DNA of 53,133 bases from CAYZMH01 sp964479445 (GCA_964479445.1 CAYZMH010000008.1:1-53133), one strand, 5' to 3'; shown: positions 1-9,078, counted from the first letter of the stretch. Made by a program: numbers and translations. Notes: a model not told the origin generated them from the sequence alone.

Positions 1-2
1 AG

Positions 3-152
3 TACGGAATCTATCCTGCCACCTATTACAGCTGGCGGAAGAAATTCGATACTATGGGAGAGGCGGGTTTTCAGCACGGTATGACCCTGGCCCAATTGAA
101 AGAGATCAAGCGTTTGGAGAAAGAGAACAAAACATTGAAGGAACTTCTTTAA
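3..152 (+). pseudogene. IS3-type transposase OrfA, C-terminal fragment
   Basis: The frame is open from the left edge to TAA at 150-152 and gives about 49 residues. It reads like the end of the helix-turn-helix part of an IS3-family OrfA (YYSWRKKF) followed by the heptad-repeat leucine zipper (IKRLEKENKTLKELL). The 5' part lies outside the window. Intact OrfA proteins usually continue some residues past this zipper, but here the frame stops exactly where a second, opposite-strand OrfA remnant begins. No OrfB (DDE) frame follows, so this copy cannot be active by itself. Family identity is from remembered motif pattern only. Confidence 0.6.
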
Positions 153-393
153 GTAGCTGATGGTCGAAAAGGCTTATACCGGCATACATACCCTTCAATC
201 GCTTGTTCTCTTCTTCCAGTTCCCTTAACCGTTTAAGTTGAGAGGCATCCATCCCTCCGAACCTCTTCTTCCAGTTGTATAAGGTTGCTCTTTAAATACC
301 ATGTTCGCGGCACATATCCTTCGTCTCTTTACCGGCCTGATGTTCTTTTAAGATCTTGATAATCTGTATCTATGAAAATCGTGTCATCTTCAT
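150..393 (-). pseudogene. IS3-type transposase OrfA remnant with in-frame stops
   Basis: Read from ATG at 393 on the minus strand, this gives a typical OrfA: MKMTRFS, stop, IQIIKILKEHQAGKETKD, CREHGI, stop, RATLYNWKKRFGG, then a zipper (LKRLRELEEENKRLKGMYA). The two in-frame stops sit in otherwise well-preserved helix-turn-helix sequence, so the gene is recently dead. Its 3' end abuts the plus-strand OrfA fragment, so two IS remnants lie tail to tail. No OrfB is present. The remaining bases to 677 show no gene that I can recognise. Confidence 0.65.
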
Positions 394-677
394 TTATTAT
401 TACAGTTTAAAGTTACTAATTTGTCTAAACCTAAACTGGCCGATTTTCAGGGAAGGCTACAAAACCTCTCTAATCAAAAAAAGAAATTATCAGATCAGGA
501 AAAAGGAAAAAATATAACTTTAGGATGAAAAACTAACTTGAGAAGAATCCTGTTCCAGACACACTCGATGGAACACTATCACGACTTAACCACCTTATAA
601 GTTCGCGTTTAAAAATGCGCAACGTTTCATACCGCCGGAACGTTACAAATTATTTATAAAAAAGAGACGCAATTAAT

Positions 678-1988
678 ATGAAATTTTTTACTTTTCTGAT
701 TTTCACAGCCATTATATTTAGCGGTTGTATTGATAGCTATAATAAAAAGGAACCGGAAAAAAGTATTTACCCGAACTACGACATTCGGCTTAGTATAGAC
801 CCTCAAGCACATGAAATTAAGGTCAACGGAAGTATAGAACTTAATCTGAGTTATGTTAGTGATGATACATTAATTTTTTATCTGGACGGGGGCATGGATG
901 TTACTTCTTTTACACTAAATGGGAAAGATATTGCTATAATTGATACAACCCGCTCTGATAATAGGTTTATGCCCATGGCAAGAAAAATATTTATAGATAT
1001 GAGTGCTCTTTCACAAGACGACAAAATTTCTACGTTAGCGTTTGCTTACCATGGAAAGCTAAGCAAACTACCAGAAATATACCCCAACAGAATGGGGGCT
1101 CAATGGACCGAAATGGGATTATATTACCCATGGTTTCCATTCAGCATTAATCAACTGAGATCATTTACCTACAACCTGGCTATTGAGGCCCCTGACCAAT
1201 ATGAGGTTATTGGATTAGGTAGTTTGAAAAATATGGATGGTTTTACCGAAATCAGCAACAGCACACCTACTTCGGATATAGTTGTGTGTCTATCCAAAGA
1301 AATTAACGTTAACTCATCTCAAATCGGAAAAAATAAAATAAAAATATTTTATCATAGTTTTGATTCCACCATGGTGCAAGACATTTCAGAAAGTATTACC
1401 ATGATGACAGGCCAATACAATGAGTGGTTCGGCAAGAAAAACAATGATGTTTCACTGATTGAATCCCGCAGGAAGGTCGGAGGCGGCTATGCCAGAACAG
1501 GGGGCGTTGTTTTATCCGATTTGGAAAGGGAAAAATATTATAAAGATATTATCAGCTATGAAAAATATTTCGCCCATGAGTTTGCACATTTATGGTGGTA
1601 TAAGGCCAACGTAAACACATGGGAAGACTGGTTGAATGAGAGTTTTGCAGAATACAGTGCTCTTATGATTATTCGCAAAAAACACGGATATGAAGCCTTT
1701 TATAACATTATTGAACGTAAAAGAGAAACCATAGAAGATACTCCGCCTATCTGGGGCCTTGATCGTATGGGTGAAGACACTGAAATTGTGCATCAGGTAC
1801 TTTATGACAAAGGCCCCATTATATTATATGAGATGGAAAATATTATTGGTCGTAAAGATTTTGTTAAATTCTGTAACAAACTCATTACTAACAACATTAG
1901 TTCAAATTCGGAATTATTAGAATTACTTGAGACAACTAATGGAAAAGATGTTGTCGAATCTTTCAAAAAGATGCTGAAAACTAGATAA
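678..1988 (+). CDS. M1-family-like gluzincin metallopeptidase, lipoprotein
   Basis: The 436-residue protein starts with a lipoprotein signal (FSGC, Cys17), so it is probably anchored in the periplasm or at the cell surface. The zinc site is visible: HEFAH at residues 300-304 and NESFAEY with Glu321 as the likely third ligand, plus a YDKG motif at Tyr376 that matches the transition-state Tyr of M1 enzymes. Two things differ from standard M1 aminopeptidases. The HExxH-to-Glu spacer is 16 rather than the usual 18 residues. The exopeptidase GxMEN motif is not recognisable; a Gly-rich GGGYARTGG stretch sits about where it should be. It is shorter than most M1 enzymes (over 600 residues) and lacks the C-terminal helical domain. 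Peptidase fold is likely; substrate unknown. It stands alone, with no operon partner. Confidence 0.75.
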   Translation: MKFFTFLIFTAIIFSGCIDSYNKKEPEKSIYPNYDIRLSIDPQAHEIKVNGSIELNLSYVSDDTLIFYLDGGMDVTSFTLNGKDIAIIDTTRSDNRFMPMARKIFIDMSALSQDDKISTLAFAYHGKLSKLPEIYPNRMGAQWTEMGLYYPWFPFSINQLRSFTYNLAIEAPDQYEVIGLGSLKNMDGFTEISNSTPTSDIVVCLSKEINVNSSQIGKNKIKIFYHSFDSTMVQDISESITMMTGQYNEWFGKKNNDVSLIESRRKVGGGYARTGGVVLSDLEREKYYKDIISYEKYFAHEFAHLWWYKANVNTWEDWLNESFAEYSALMIIRKKHGYEAFYNIIERKRETIEDTPPIWGLDRMGEDTEIVHQVLYDKGPIILYEMENIIGRKDFVKFCNKLITNNISSNSELLELLETTNGKDVVESFKKMLKTR

Positions 1989-2067
1989 TTAAACAGTTTG
2001 TAACGCATGATATAGTTCATGCGGGTTTCAGAGGTTTTCGAAATTTAGTGGTTCGTAAAAAAGGTCG

Positions 2068-2128
2068 GTGTAACCTGATAGTAAATTGCTTCGTAATCCC
2101 GCAAAACGGGCATTCGAGACCGTTAGCG
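2068..2128 (+). other. attC-like or hairpin-forming intergenic element (weak)
   Basis: A 61-bp stretch starts GTGTAAC and ends GTTAGCG, with a central imperfect stem around CCCG (2098-2101) and CGGG (2107-2110). The outer AAC/GTT ends and the inner stem recall the R and L boxes of integron attC sites, but the R' box does not fit GTTRRRY fully. The same intergene also has a 7-bp perfect inverted repeat at 2004-2023 (CGCATGA/TCATGCG) without a T-tract. Structural similarity only; not proof of recombination function. Confidence 0.25.
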
Positions 2129-2167
2129 GCAATTACACAAAACTAAATATAAAAAATATAATTCATC

Positions 2168-4141
2168 ATGATGAAATTAAAAATTTTAATTGTGTATTTT
2201 TTAATTTTTTTTGGGTGGCAAACCCATGCTCAAAGTTTTGAGATTAAATCTCCGGACAAAAGTATTAAACTTACAATTAAGGTTGATGAAGGTATTTCAT
2301 GGTCAGCATCTCTTCATGAAGATATTATTATAAAAACAGCCAAAGCAGGAATGGATTTCTCAACCGGCCAGGATTTTGGAGTCAATACAAAGGTTTCAGG
2401 TAGTAAAATAACCGCAATTTCTTCAATGATTTATCCGGTAGTTCCACATAAAGACGCTGAAATCAGAGATAATTTCACAGAACTCTCACTTTCATTCAAA
2501 GGGAATTACAAACTAAACTTTCGAGCATACAATGAAGGGGTTGCTTATCAATTTATTGATGAAGGCAAAGCCAATAGAAATGTGATCTCCGAGCAAGTTA
2601 GTTTGACTTTTCCAGAGGATTCACATTCGCTTTTTCCCAAGGAAGAATCAATGTACTCGCATAATGAAAGATTATACCTGAACAAATCATTAGAAGAGAT
2701 TTCACCTGAAGATTTTTGTAGCTTACCTATGATGGTTATTACAAAAGATGCAAAGGTTTTGTTTACGGAGACTGCACTTCATGATTATCCGGGCATGTTT
2801 ATGAAAGGTAATGGAACATTAACCATGGATGCCATTTTTCCAACATTTGTACTGGAATCCATTGACAATGAAAAGTCATCCCCCGATCGCAATCAGATTA
2901 TTACAAAGGAAGCTGACTACATTGCTGAAGTAACCGGAAACAGAGCCTATCCATGGAGAGTATTTATAATTAGTAATGATGACAGAACTTTTATTGAAAG
3001 CAATTTGACTTACCAATTAGCTAAGCCCAAAACCATTAAAGAAACATCATGGATAAAACCAGGAAAAGTCGCCTGGGATTGGTATAATGCCAACAACATT
3101 TTTGGAGTTGACTTTAAAGCTGGTCTAAACACAGCTACTTACAAATATTACATCGATTTTGCTGCATCAAACAATATTGAGTATATAATACTCGACGAAG
3201 GATGGACAAAATCAACCACTGAAATTCTTGATTTCAATCCAGATATAGATGTCCCGGAATTGATAAAATACGGAAAAGAAAATGGTGTTGAAATAATTCT
3301 GTGGGTGCTCTGGAAGCCTCTTGATGAAAACCTTGTGAATATTCTTGAAACATATAAAAGTTGGGGGGTAAAAGGGATTAAAGTTGACTTCATGCAAAGA
3401 AATGATCAATACATGGTAAACTCTTATGAGCGAATTGCAAAGGAATGTGCCAGGCTGGAATTACTAGTTGATTATCATGGATCATTTAAGCCTTCAGGCT
3501 TGAGAAGGATATACCCGAATGTGATCAATTACGAAGGCGTAAAAGGAGCTGAAAATAATAAGTGGAGTGCCGATATCACACCAGACCATAACCTCACAAT
3601 TCCTTTCATAAGAATGGTTGCCGGACCAATGGACTATACACCCGGTTCAATGAACAATAGACAGGAAGAGAATTTTTCCATCAGTTTTGAAAATCCCAAT
3701 AGTCTTGGCACACGTGCCCATCAAGTTGCCATGTATGTAATATATGAGGCTCCTTTGCAGATGCTTTGTGAGTCGCCATCCAAGTATAAAAAAGAACAGG
3801 AAACTGTTGATTTCATTACTCAAATTCCTACTACCTGGGACGAGACCATTGTACTTCATGGTAAAATTGGAGATTACCTGGCTATAGCCCGAAGGAAAGG
3901 GGACACATGGTATATTGGAGCCATGACTGATTGGACACCCAGAGAATTAGGTCTTGAACTGTTTTTCTTGAAAGAAGGAGTATACAAAATGGATATTTAT
4001 AAAGATGGTATCAATGCTGAACGATATGCAGAAGACTATAGAAGGGAGACGATAGAAGTAAATAAAAATTCAAAAATTAATGCAAAAATGTCATCTGGAG
4101 GGGGTTGGGTAGCAATAATCTCAAAGAAAAGTACTGATTAA
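2168..4141 (+). CDS. Glycoside hydrolase family 97 (alpha-galactosidase/alpha-glucosidase type)
   Basis: The 657-residue protein has a signal peptide ending near THAQS, so it is exported to the periplasm. An N-terminal beta-sandwich (about 25-280) precedes a TIM barrel with GH97 landmarks: ILDEGWTKS, ILWVLWKPL, GIKVDFMQRNDQ, VDYHGSFKPSG and NYEGVKGAENNKW. Within the family, members with Asp at the IKVDF position (here Asp407) are retaining enzymes such as the Bacteroides alpha-galactosidase, while SusB-like inverting members use Glu bases and lack this Asp. Glu456 or Glu462 is the likely acid/base or calcium ligand. This suggests a retaining alpha-galactosidase, inferred from memory of the family. 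The gene is AT-rich and sits outside any SusC/SusD locus. Confidence 0.88.
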   Translation: MMKLKILIVYFLIFFGWQTHAQSFEIKSPDKSIKLTIKVDEGISWSASLHEDIIIKTAKAGMDFSTGQDFGVNTKVSGSKITAISSMIYPVVPHKDAEIRDNFTELSLSFKGNYKLNFRAYNEGVAYQFIDEGKANRNVISEQVSLTFPEDSHSLFPKEESMYSHNERLYLNKSLEEISPEDFCSLPMMVITKDAKVLFTETALHDYPGMFMKGNGTLTMDAIFPTFVLESIDNEKSSPDRNQIITKEADYIAEVTGNRAYPWRVFIISNDDRTFIESNLTYQLAKPKTIKETSWIKPGKVAWDWYNANNIFGVDFKAGLNTATYKYYIDFAASNNIEYIILDEGWTKSTTEILDFNPDIDVPELIKYGKENGVEIILWVLWKPLDENLVNILETYKSWGVKGIKVDFMQRNDQYMVNSYERIAKECARLELLVDYHGSFKPSGLRRIYPNVINYEGVKGAENNKWSADITPDHNLTIPFIRMVAGPMDYTPGSMNNRQEENFSISFENPNSLGTRAHQVAMYVIYEAPLQMLCESPSKYKKEQETVDFITQIPTTWDETIVLHGKIGDYLAIARRKGDTWYIGAMTDWTPRELGLELFFLKEGVYKMDIYKDGINAERYAEDYRRETIEVNKNSKINAKMSSGGGWVAIISKKSTD

Positions 4142-4327
4142 AAAAAGCCGCAAACATGCAGTTATACGAAATACTGGGAATGCGTTGTAATTCAGCGTAT
4201 GTGGCTCGTTTCATTCTTTCTGCATCTCGAGAATGAAGTGGCTTCGAAATCCTGTACTGTGGACACCATTATCCGTTATCGACAAGGCTAAATAAATAAC
4301 CTGTTAATAAAACAAAAATAAAAAATT

Positions 4328-5260
4328 ATGAGACAAATTTTAGAATCCGGCTTTTGGTCAGAACTATTTAAAAATGGCCAAAACTGGCTAATTAACGAAT
4401 TGCCTGGATTATTAATTGCAATAGTGTTATTTTTTCTAGCATTTAAAATAGTTGGTTTTTCTCTTAAAAAGTTAAAAAGAACTCTTATAAACCGAGCTGC
4501 CAAAAATGATAAGGTAGACACCATTGAAGCTGAGAAAAGGATTATCACTCTAACAAATATCATTCATGGTTTAATAAAAATTACTCTTTGGGTAATATTT
4601 GTAATGATTATACTACAAAAATTCGGAATAAATATTGCCCCAATATTGGCCGGTGCCGGGATCATTGGATTGGCTGTTGGCTTTGGCGCACAGGAATTGG
4701 TAAGAGATTTTATTTCCGGTTTTTTTATTATTCTTGAAAATCAAATTCGTTCCGGCGATGTGGCAATAATAAATGGAACAGGTGGATTGGTTGAAAATAT
4801 TGAGTTTAGAACGACCACTCTTCGTGATTTTTCCGGTGTTGTCCATACTTTTCAAAATGGAAAAATTAATACTATATCAAATATGACAAAAGATTGGTCT
4901 GCAATGGTATTTGATATTGGTGTTGCATATAAAGAAAATCCGCAAGCAGTGATGGATATAATGAAACAAGTTGGAGAGGAACTACAGAATGATCCGGACT
5001 TTAAGGATAAAATTATTGAGCCAATAGAGATATTTGGCTTGGACAAGTTTGCAGATAGTGCAATTATTATTAAAGCCCGTCTAAAAACTTTACCTATCCA
5101 GCAATGGACAATAGGTCGAGAATACAGAAAACGACTAAAATATGCTTTCGATAAGCATAATATCGAAATACCATTTCCGCATACCACAGTTTATTGGGGT
5201 GATAAAATAAATCCTTTAACATTAGACGTCAATGATCAACTATTAGATAAACTAAAATAA
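4328..5260 (+). CDS. MscS-family mechanosensitive channel
   Basis: The 310-residue inner-membrane protein has two N-terminal hydrophobic helices (about 23-45 and 75-98), then the pore-lining TM3 with the Gly/Ala pattern GAGIIGLAVGFGAQ. The beta-domain (SGFFIILENQIRSGD, IEFRTTTLRDFSG) and the alpha/beta C-terminal vestibule follow. The length matches small MscS channels that release solutes on hypo-osmotic shock. It stands alone. The start ATG follows an A-rich leader; no strong Shine-Dalgarno is seen, which is normal for Bacteroidota. A second mscS, at 34.3 kb, is broken. Confidence 0.9.
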   Translation: MRQILESGFWSELFKNGQNWLINELPGLLIAIVLFFLAFKIVGFSLKKLKRTLINRAAKNDKVDTIEAEKRIITLTNIIHGLIKITLWVIFVMIILQKFGINIAPILAGAGIIGLAVGFGAQELVRDFISGFFIILENQIRSGDVAIINGTGGLVENIEFRTTTLRDFSGVVHTFQNGKINTISNMTKDWSAMVFDIGVAYKENPQAVMDIMKQVGEELQNDPDFKDKIIEPIEIFGLDKFADSAIIIKARLKTLPIQQWTIGREYRKRLKYAFDKHNIEIPFPHTTVYWGDKINPLTLDVNDQLLDKLK

Positions 5261-5692
5261 CAACCCTGCTTTTGCTCAATAAAATTAAAGATGCTTTATA
5301 ATGAGTAGTGCCCAGCTATAACAATGTATAATAATAATAGCCGAGAGATCAGTAAAATCAAGGCTCCAGCCTGCTCCCACTTTCTTGTAACATGACACGA
5401 ACGTGTCGTGCAGTCGGCTGCTGTTCTTATACTAAACGTTTCAGCCATTTAATAATCAACTATGAGAAAGATTAGTTTTTTTCTAATAGATACTGTTTCA
5501 ACACGAAATAACCGTCGCCGATTCATTTCTAAAACCATCGGTTTACTAATCATCGCCAGTTGTACCTTGCCGATGCCACATTATAAAGAAAAAGGGCTAA
5601 TATTAACGTAGAAAAGTAAATTCTCCGTATTAAAAGGGGCTAAACCAATGCCATGCGAACGTAATATCATATTCTAACTAAACAAAAAAAGA
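5261..5692. other. 432-bp intergenic stretch with long inverted-repeat architecture
   Basis: No full-length gene is present. A perfect 6+6 inverted repeat, GACACG-aa-CGTGTC, lies at 5394-5407. An outer pair AGCCGA (5339-5344) / TCGGCT (5414-5419) and ends CTATAAC (5316) / GTTTCAG (5438) make a 129-bp region able to fold into a long imperfect hairpin, weakly attC-like. The only reading frame of note is the Tat-signal-like remnant listed separately at 5462-5611. Confidence 0.4.
5462..5611 (+). pseudogene. Orphan Tat-like signal peptide (truncated gene remnant)
   Basis: A 49-codon frame from ATG at 5462 to TAG at 5609-5611 encodes a typical N-terminus of a Tat-exported or lipoprotein-like Bacteroidota protein: a basic segment with consecutive Arg (NNRRRFISK), a hydrophobic core (TIGLLIIASC) and a short tail. 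In the phylum such leaders usually precede Gfo/Idh/MocA dehydrogenases, sugar isomerases or phosphoesterases of about 300-450 residues, but here translation stops just after the signal. I read it as the stump of a deleted gene. A genuine 49-residue peptide cannot be excluded. Confidence 0.4.
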
Positions 5693-7231
5693 ATGAATAT
5701 AACAATCAAATTGTTGATCAGTTGTTTGAGTATATTGGTTATTTCTTGTGTAAACGATCAACGGAAGAAAATCTCAGAAAAACCCAATATAGTCTTCATA
5801 ATGTCAGACGACCATGCATATCAGGCGATAAGTGCATACAATTCAGATTTAACAAATACACCTAACATTGATAAGATTGCGAACCAGGGTATTAAGTTTA
5901 ATAAAACTTTTGTTACTAATTCGATCTGTGCCCCAAGTCGAGCAGTTATTCTAACCGGGAAATTCTCTCACTTGAACGGCGTTCCCGGCAACGGTCAGGT
6001 ATTTGATGGAAATCAGCAAACTTTCCCAAAGATTCTGCAAGAAAATGGGTATCAGACTGCAATTATCGGGAAATGGCATTTAAAAAGCTATCCAACCGGA
6101 TTTGATCACTGGAACGTTTTACCGGGCCAGGGAGACTATTACAATCCTGATTTCATTAAGATGGGAAATGATACTGTTTATGATGGATACGTGACTGATA
6201 TAATCACAGAGCTTTCTATTGACTGGTTAAAAAGCAGGGATAAAAACAAACCATTTTGTTTACTGGTGCAGCATAAAGCTCCCCATAGAAATTGGATGCC
6301 AGCATTAGAGAAGCTGGAGTTATTTGATGACGTGGATTTTACATTACCTGAAAATTTCTATGACGAATATATAGACAGGGAGGCCCTTAAAGTCCAAAAG
6401 CTAACAGTAAAAGACCACATGGATATACGCCTGGATTTCAAAGTCCCATGTGATACTTGCGATACCGTTTCGGTCAACGCCTGGGCTCCAAAAGCGTATT
6501 GGCGGAGACTTGATCGTTTGTTTCCCGAAGAACGACAAATATGGAATAAAACCTATAAAAAAGAAGCGATAGCGTTTTCCAAACTAAAAGATGAACCATC
6601 AAAATTAGACCGTTGGAAATTCAGGCGATATATGGAAGATTATCTGCGCTGTATCGTTTCGGTTGATGAAAGCGTTGGCCAGATACTTGATTTTTTAAAA
6701 GAAAATGACCTGGAAGAGAATACGGTTATTATTTATACGTCTGACCAAGGATTTTTTCTTGGAGAACACGGATTATTTGATAAACGGTTTATGTATGAAG
6801 AAGCAATGCGGACACCTCTTCTGATTAGATATCCCAAAGAGATAAAGGGAAATACACAGACTGAAAAGCTAACTCAGAATTTAGATATTGCTCCTACATT
6901 ACTTGATGTAGCAGGTATTACCGTTCCAGGCAATATGCAAGGAGTAAGTTTGCGGAAAATCTGGCAAAATGATGCTTCTGAATGGCGAGATGCTATATAT
7001 TATCATTACTACGAGAAAGGCTTTGGAGCTACACCTCATTATGGACTCCGCACAAACCGCTATAAGTTAATTCACTTTTACGATAGAGTTGATTCATGGG
7101 AATTATATGATCTTGTAAGAGATCCAAATGAAATGAATAATATATACAACGAACCTGAAAATGAAAAATTCATAAAAGATTTGAAAGACAAATTGATTGA
7201 ATTGCAAAAGAATTATAAGGATTCAATCTAA
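5693..7231 (+). CDS. Sulfatase (S1 family, formylglycine-dependent), lipoprotein
   Basis: The 512-residue protein has a lipoprotein leader (SILVISC). The N-terminal metal site IVFIMSDDHAY and the sulfatase signature CAPSRAVILTGK with Cys79 (C-x-P-S-R, the residue matured to formylglycine) identify a type I sulfatase. Further landmarks are GKWHLK, HKAPHRNW, YTSDQGFFLGEHG and the C-terminal ELYDLVRDPNEMNN. It removes sulfate esters from glycans or other organics in the periplasm or at the surface. The Cys-type site needs an anaerobic (anSME) or FGE maturase, not seen in this window. It may work with the upstream GH97 enzyme on sulfated glycans, but the two are not in one operon. Confidence 0.93.
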   Translation: MNITIKLLISCLSILVISCVNDQRKKISEKPNIVFIMSDDHAYQAISAYNSDLTNTPNIDKIANQGIKFNKTFVTNSICAPSRAVILTGKFSHLNGVPGNGQVFDGNQQTFPKILQENGYQTAIIGKWHLKSYPTGFDHWNVLPGQGDYYNPDFIKMGNDTVYDGYVTDIITELSIDWLKSRDKNKPFCLLVQHKAPHRNWMPALEKLELFDDVDFTLPENFYDEYIDREALKVQKLTVKDHMDIRLDFKVPCDTCDTVSVNAWAPKAYWRRLDRLFPEERQIWNKTYKKEAIAFSKLKDEPSKLDRWKFRRYMEDYLRCIVSVDESVGQILDFLKENDLEENTVIIYTSDQGFFLGEHGLFDKRFMYEEAMRTPLLIRYPKEIKGNTQTEKLTQNLDIAPTLLDVAGITVPGNMQGVSLRKIWQNDASEWRDAIYYHYYEKGFGATPHYGLRTNRYKLIHFYDRVDSWELYDLVRDPNEMNNIYNEPENEKFIKDLKDKLIELQKNYKDSI

Positions 7232-7320
7232 TTATGCACAGATCCGATTTTGACTATCATACCTTGAGCATTCACGGAGATCATAAACATATAGGTTAAT
7301 TTAAACTAAAAACTTATATC

Positions 7321-8099
7321 ATGAAAANNNNNNNNNNNNNNNNNNNNNNNNNNNNNNNNNNNNNNNNNNNNNNNNNNNNNNNNNNNNNNNNNNNNNNNNN
7401 NNNNNNNNNNNNNNNNNNNNNNNNNNNATGCCCAGTTTCAGGTATAGAAACGTGAAGGAAGAATTTATTGAAATAGAGAATACTGCCGATGTTTCCTTTC
7501 GTATTAATAAACACGCTTTAACTATTGCCAATAAGCTCGAATACTCAATCTATGGAAAAGAAAATCTAATGAGTGGCGGGTTCATTTATTTAGAGTACAG
7601 AAACATACAGCATAAGATACTTGCCTTTGAGCCTTTTTTGCAAATGCATTGGCAGGAAATAAGAGGGATGAAGAAAAAATATGCTGGTGGTATGAACATC
7701 CGTTGGAGACTGCTGGTAAAGCAAGATGTCGGAATGTATGCCGGTCTGGGCACTCTATATGAGTATGAATGGTGGAGCTATTCCGCCGTTTCCGAACCAT
7801 CAGCGGTTCCCGCCGATTCAGAACCTGTTAAAGTGACCCAATTCAGGGGTGTCTCCTACCTGAGTGTTAAAAAACAATTCAGCGATTTGTTCGACTTAAA
7901 CGTTAGCATATATTATCAACCCGCTCTTGCCGTTCAAAATATAAGTCATCGTTTGGCAAGCAGCTCAGAATTAACCTATCATATTAACCAGAATTTCGGA
8001 TTTACTGTTGTCTATCAAAACATCTATGATTCAAACCCGGTTGTTCCCATTGATAAAATATTTCATGATATTAACCTGGGAATAACGTTATCTTTCTAG
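7321..8099 (+). CDS. DUF481-like outer-membrane beta-barrel protein, broken by assembly gap
   Basis: ATGAAA at 7321 opens a gene that runs into the N gap at 7328. After the gap the frame continues from 7428 to TAG at 8097-8099 with 223 residues. The visible part is rich in alternating amphipathic strands (VSFRINKHALTIANKLEYS, MHWQEIRG, NVSIYYQPALAV) and ends in Phe, as outer-membrane barrels do. The pattern resembles DUF481/YdiY-like proteins. Because the gap length is nominal, it is uncertain that 7321 and 7428 belong to one gene; the ATG at 7428 is probably internal. Function unknown. Confidence 0.55.
7328..7427. other. Scaffold gap (100 N)
   Basis: Exactly 100 N, the usual placeholder for a gap of unknown size. 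It falls inside the DUF481-like gene. The sequence to its left is markedly more AT-rich than that to its right beyond 9 kb. Confidence 0.98.
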
Positions 8100-8267
8100 A
8101 CATTCGGAAACTGTTCTTCTCTTTGCTTTTAATCGTTATTCTCATACCTCATACTTCAGATCTCACACTCGTTCTCCGCTTATCGCTTACGTTTGCAGGA
8201 TTTTTCGTAGATTTCGAACTCGTCATATTCACAGGCCGGCAACCTGCAATAAACATGTAATACAACT

Positions 8268-8645
8268 ATGATTAAAAATATCCTGCTCGTTGGCTTTGGA
8301 GGATTCATCGGCAGTGTAGGTCGGTATTTCGTTTCCAGATTGAACCTGCAATTATATTTCTATTCCATTCCAATAGGAACACTTACCGTAAATGTCACAG
8401 GAAGTTTTATCATTGGTTTCCTTACTGGGATCGCCGCAAAAAGTGTCATATTGAACTCCGACCTCAGGTTATTACTCATGGTGGGATTGTGCGGAGGTTT
8501 TACTACGTTTTCCTCATTCACCAGCGAGAACCTGGAACTATTGCATAACGGCCAGATCCTGTCCCTGGTTTTATACACATCTCTTAGTATTATACTCGGC
8601 TTTACAGCTGTATACCTGGGATATGTTTCATCAAACCTGTTGTAA
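8268..8645 (+). CDS. crcB: Fluoride ion channel/exporter CrcB (Fluc)
   Basis: The 125-residue protein has four hydrophobic helices and the Fluc signatures: GGFIGSVGRYFVS near the N-terminus, the TLTVNVTGSFIIGF helix with the pore Asn, and CGGFTTFSSFTSE, the Thr/Phe/Ser track that binds fluoride and Na+. Dual-topology dimers export cytoplasmic fluoride. The DUF190 gene starts 3 nt downstream, a pairing often seen with crcB. I searched the 168 bp upstream for the fluoride (crcB) riboswitch and found no convincing match. Confidence 0.93.
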   Translation: MIKNILLVGFGGFIGSVGRYFVSRLNLQLYFYSIPIGTLTVNVTGSFIIGFLTGIAAKSVILNSDLRLLLMVGLCGGFTTFSSFTSENLELLHNGQILSLVLYTSLSIILGFTAVYLGYVSSNLL

Positions 8646-8647
8646 TT

Positions 8648-8807
8648 ATGAAAAATGATCCATACAATGTATTAAAGATCTACGCAAGTACAACCGACAA
8701 ACTGGAAAGCAAGCTTTTATATGAATACATCGTCCATTCAGCCCGGGAAAGAGGCCTGTCGGGTATTACAGTCTACCGGGGTATAATGGGCTACGGTTCC
8801 AGCAGCA
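8648..8807 (+). CDS. DUF190 family protein, 3' end lost in assembly gap
   Basis: The first 53 residues are visible (LKIYASTTDKLESKLLYE, ARERGLSGITVYRGIMGYG), which is the start of the ferredoxin-fold DUF190 family (about 110 residues), often found next to crcB. The gene enters the N gap at 8808. In-frame sequence after the gap (TFTGFYVCMTYHPG...) does not look like the DUF190 C-terminus and is AT-rich, so the real end is probably inside the missing sequence. Cytoplasmic; function unknown, possibly regulatory or accessory for fluoride tolerance. Confidence 0.8.
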
Positions 8808-8907
8808 NNNNNNNNNNNNNNNNNNNNNNNNNNNNNNNNNNNNNNNNNNNNNNNNNNNNNNNNNNNNNNNNNNNNNNNNNNNNNNNNNNNNNNNNNNNNN
8901 NNNNNNN
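8808..8907. other. Scaffold gap (100 N)
   Basis: Placeholder run of 100 N cutting the DUF190 gene. Order and orientation of the two sides rest on scaffolding only. Confidence 0.98.
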
Positions 8908-9078
8908 AACATTTACCGGTTTTTATGTATGTATGACCTATCATCCGGGTTTACAAATATTTAATCTTCTGTTTAAAAATACTTGTAATACAATAATAGT
9001 CAAATATTTACATGGTTTTAATCTTTTGTTTTCCAGGTTTTAAGACCTGATTAATTTTTATAAGCTTATCATTTTATG

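Noticed and set aside
7428..8099. ATG at 7428 as the true start of the DUF481-like protein
   Set aside because: It is the first codon after an assembly gap and no signal peptide follows, although an outer-membrane barrel needs one. ATGAAA at 7321 is a better start.
8100..8267. Fluoride riboswitch before crcB
   Set aside because: I looked for the conserved riboswitch core and pseudoknot pieces and found no convincing match.
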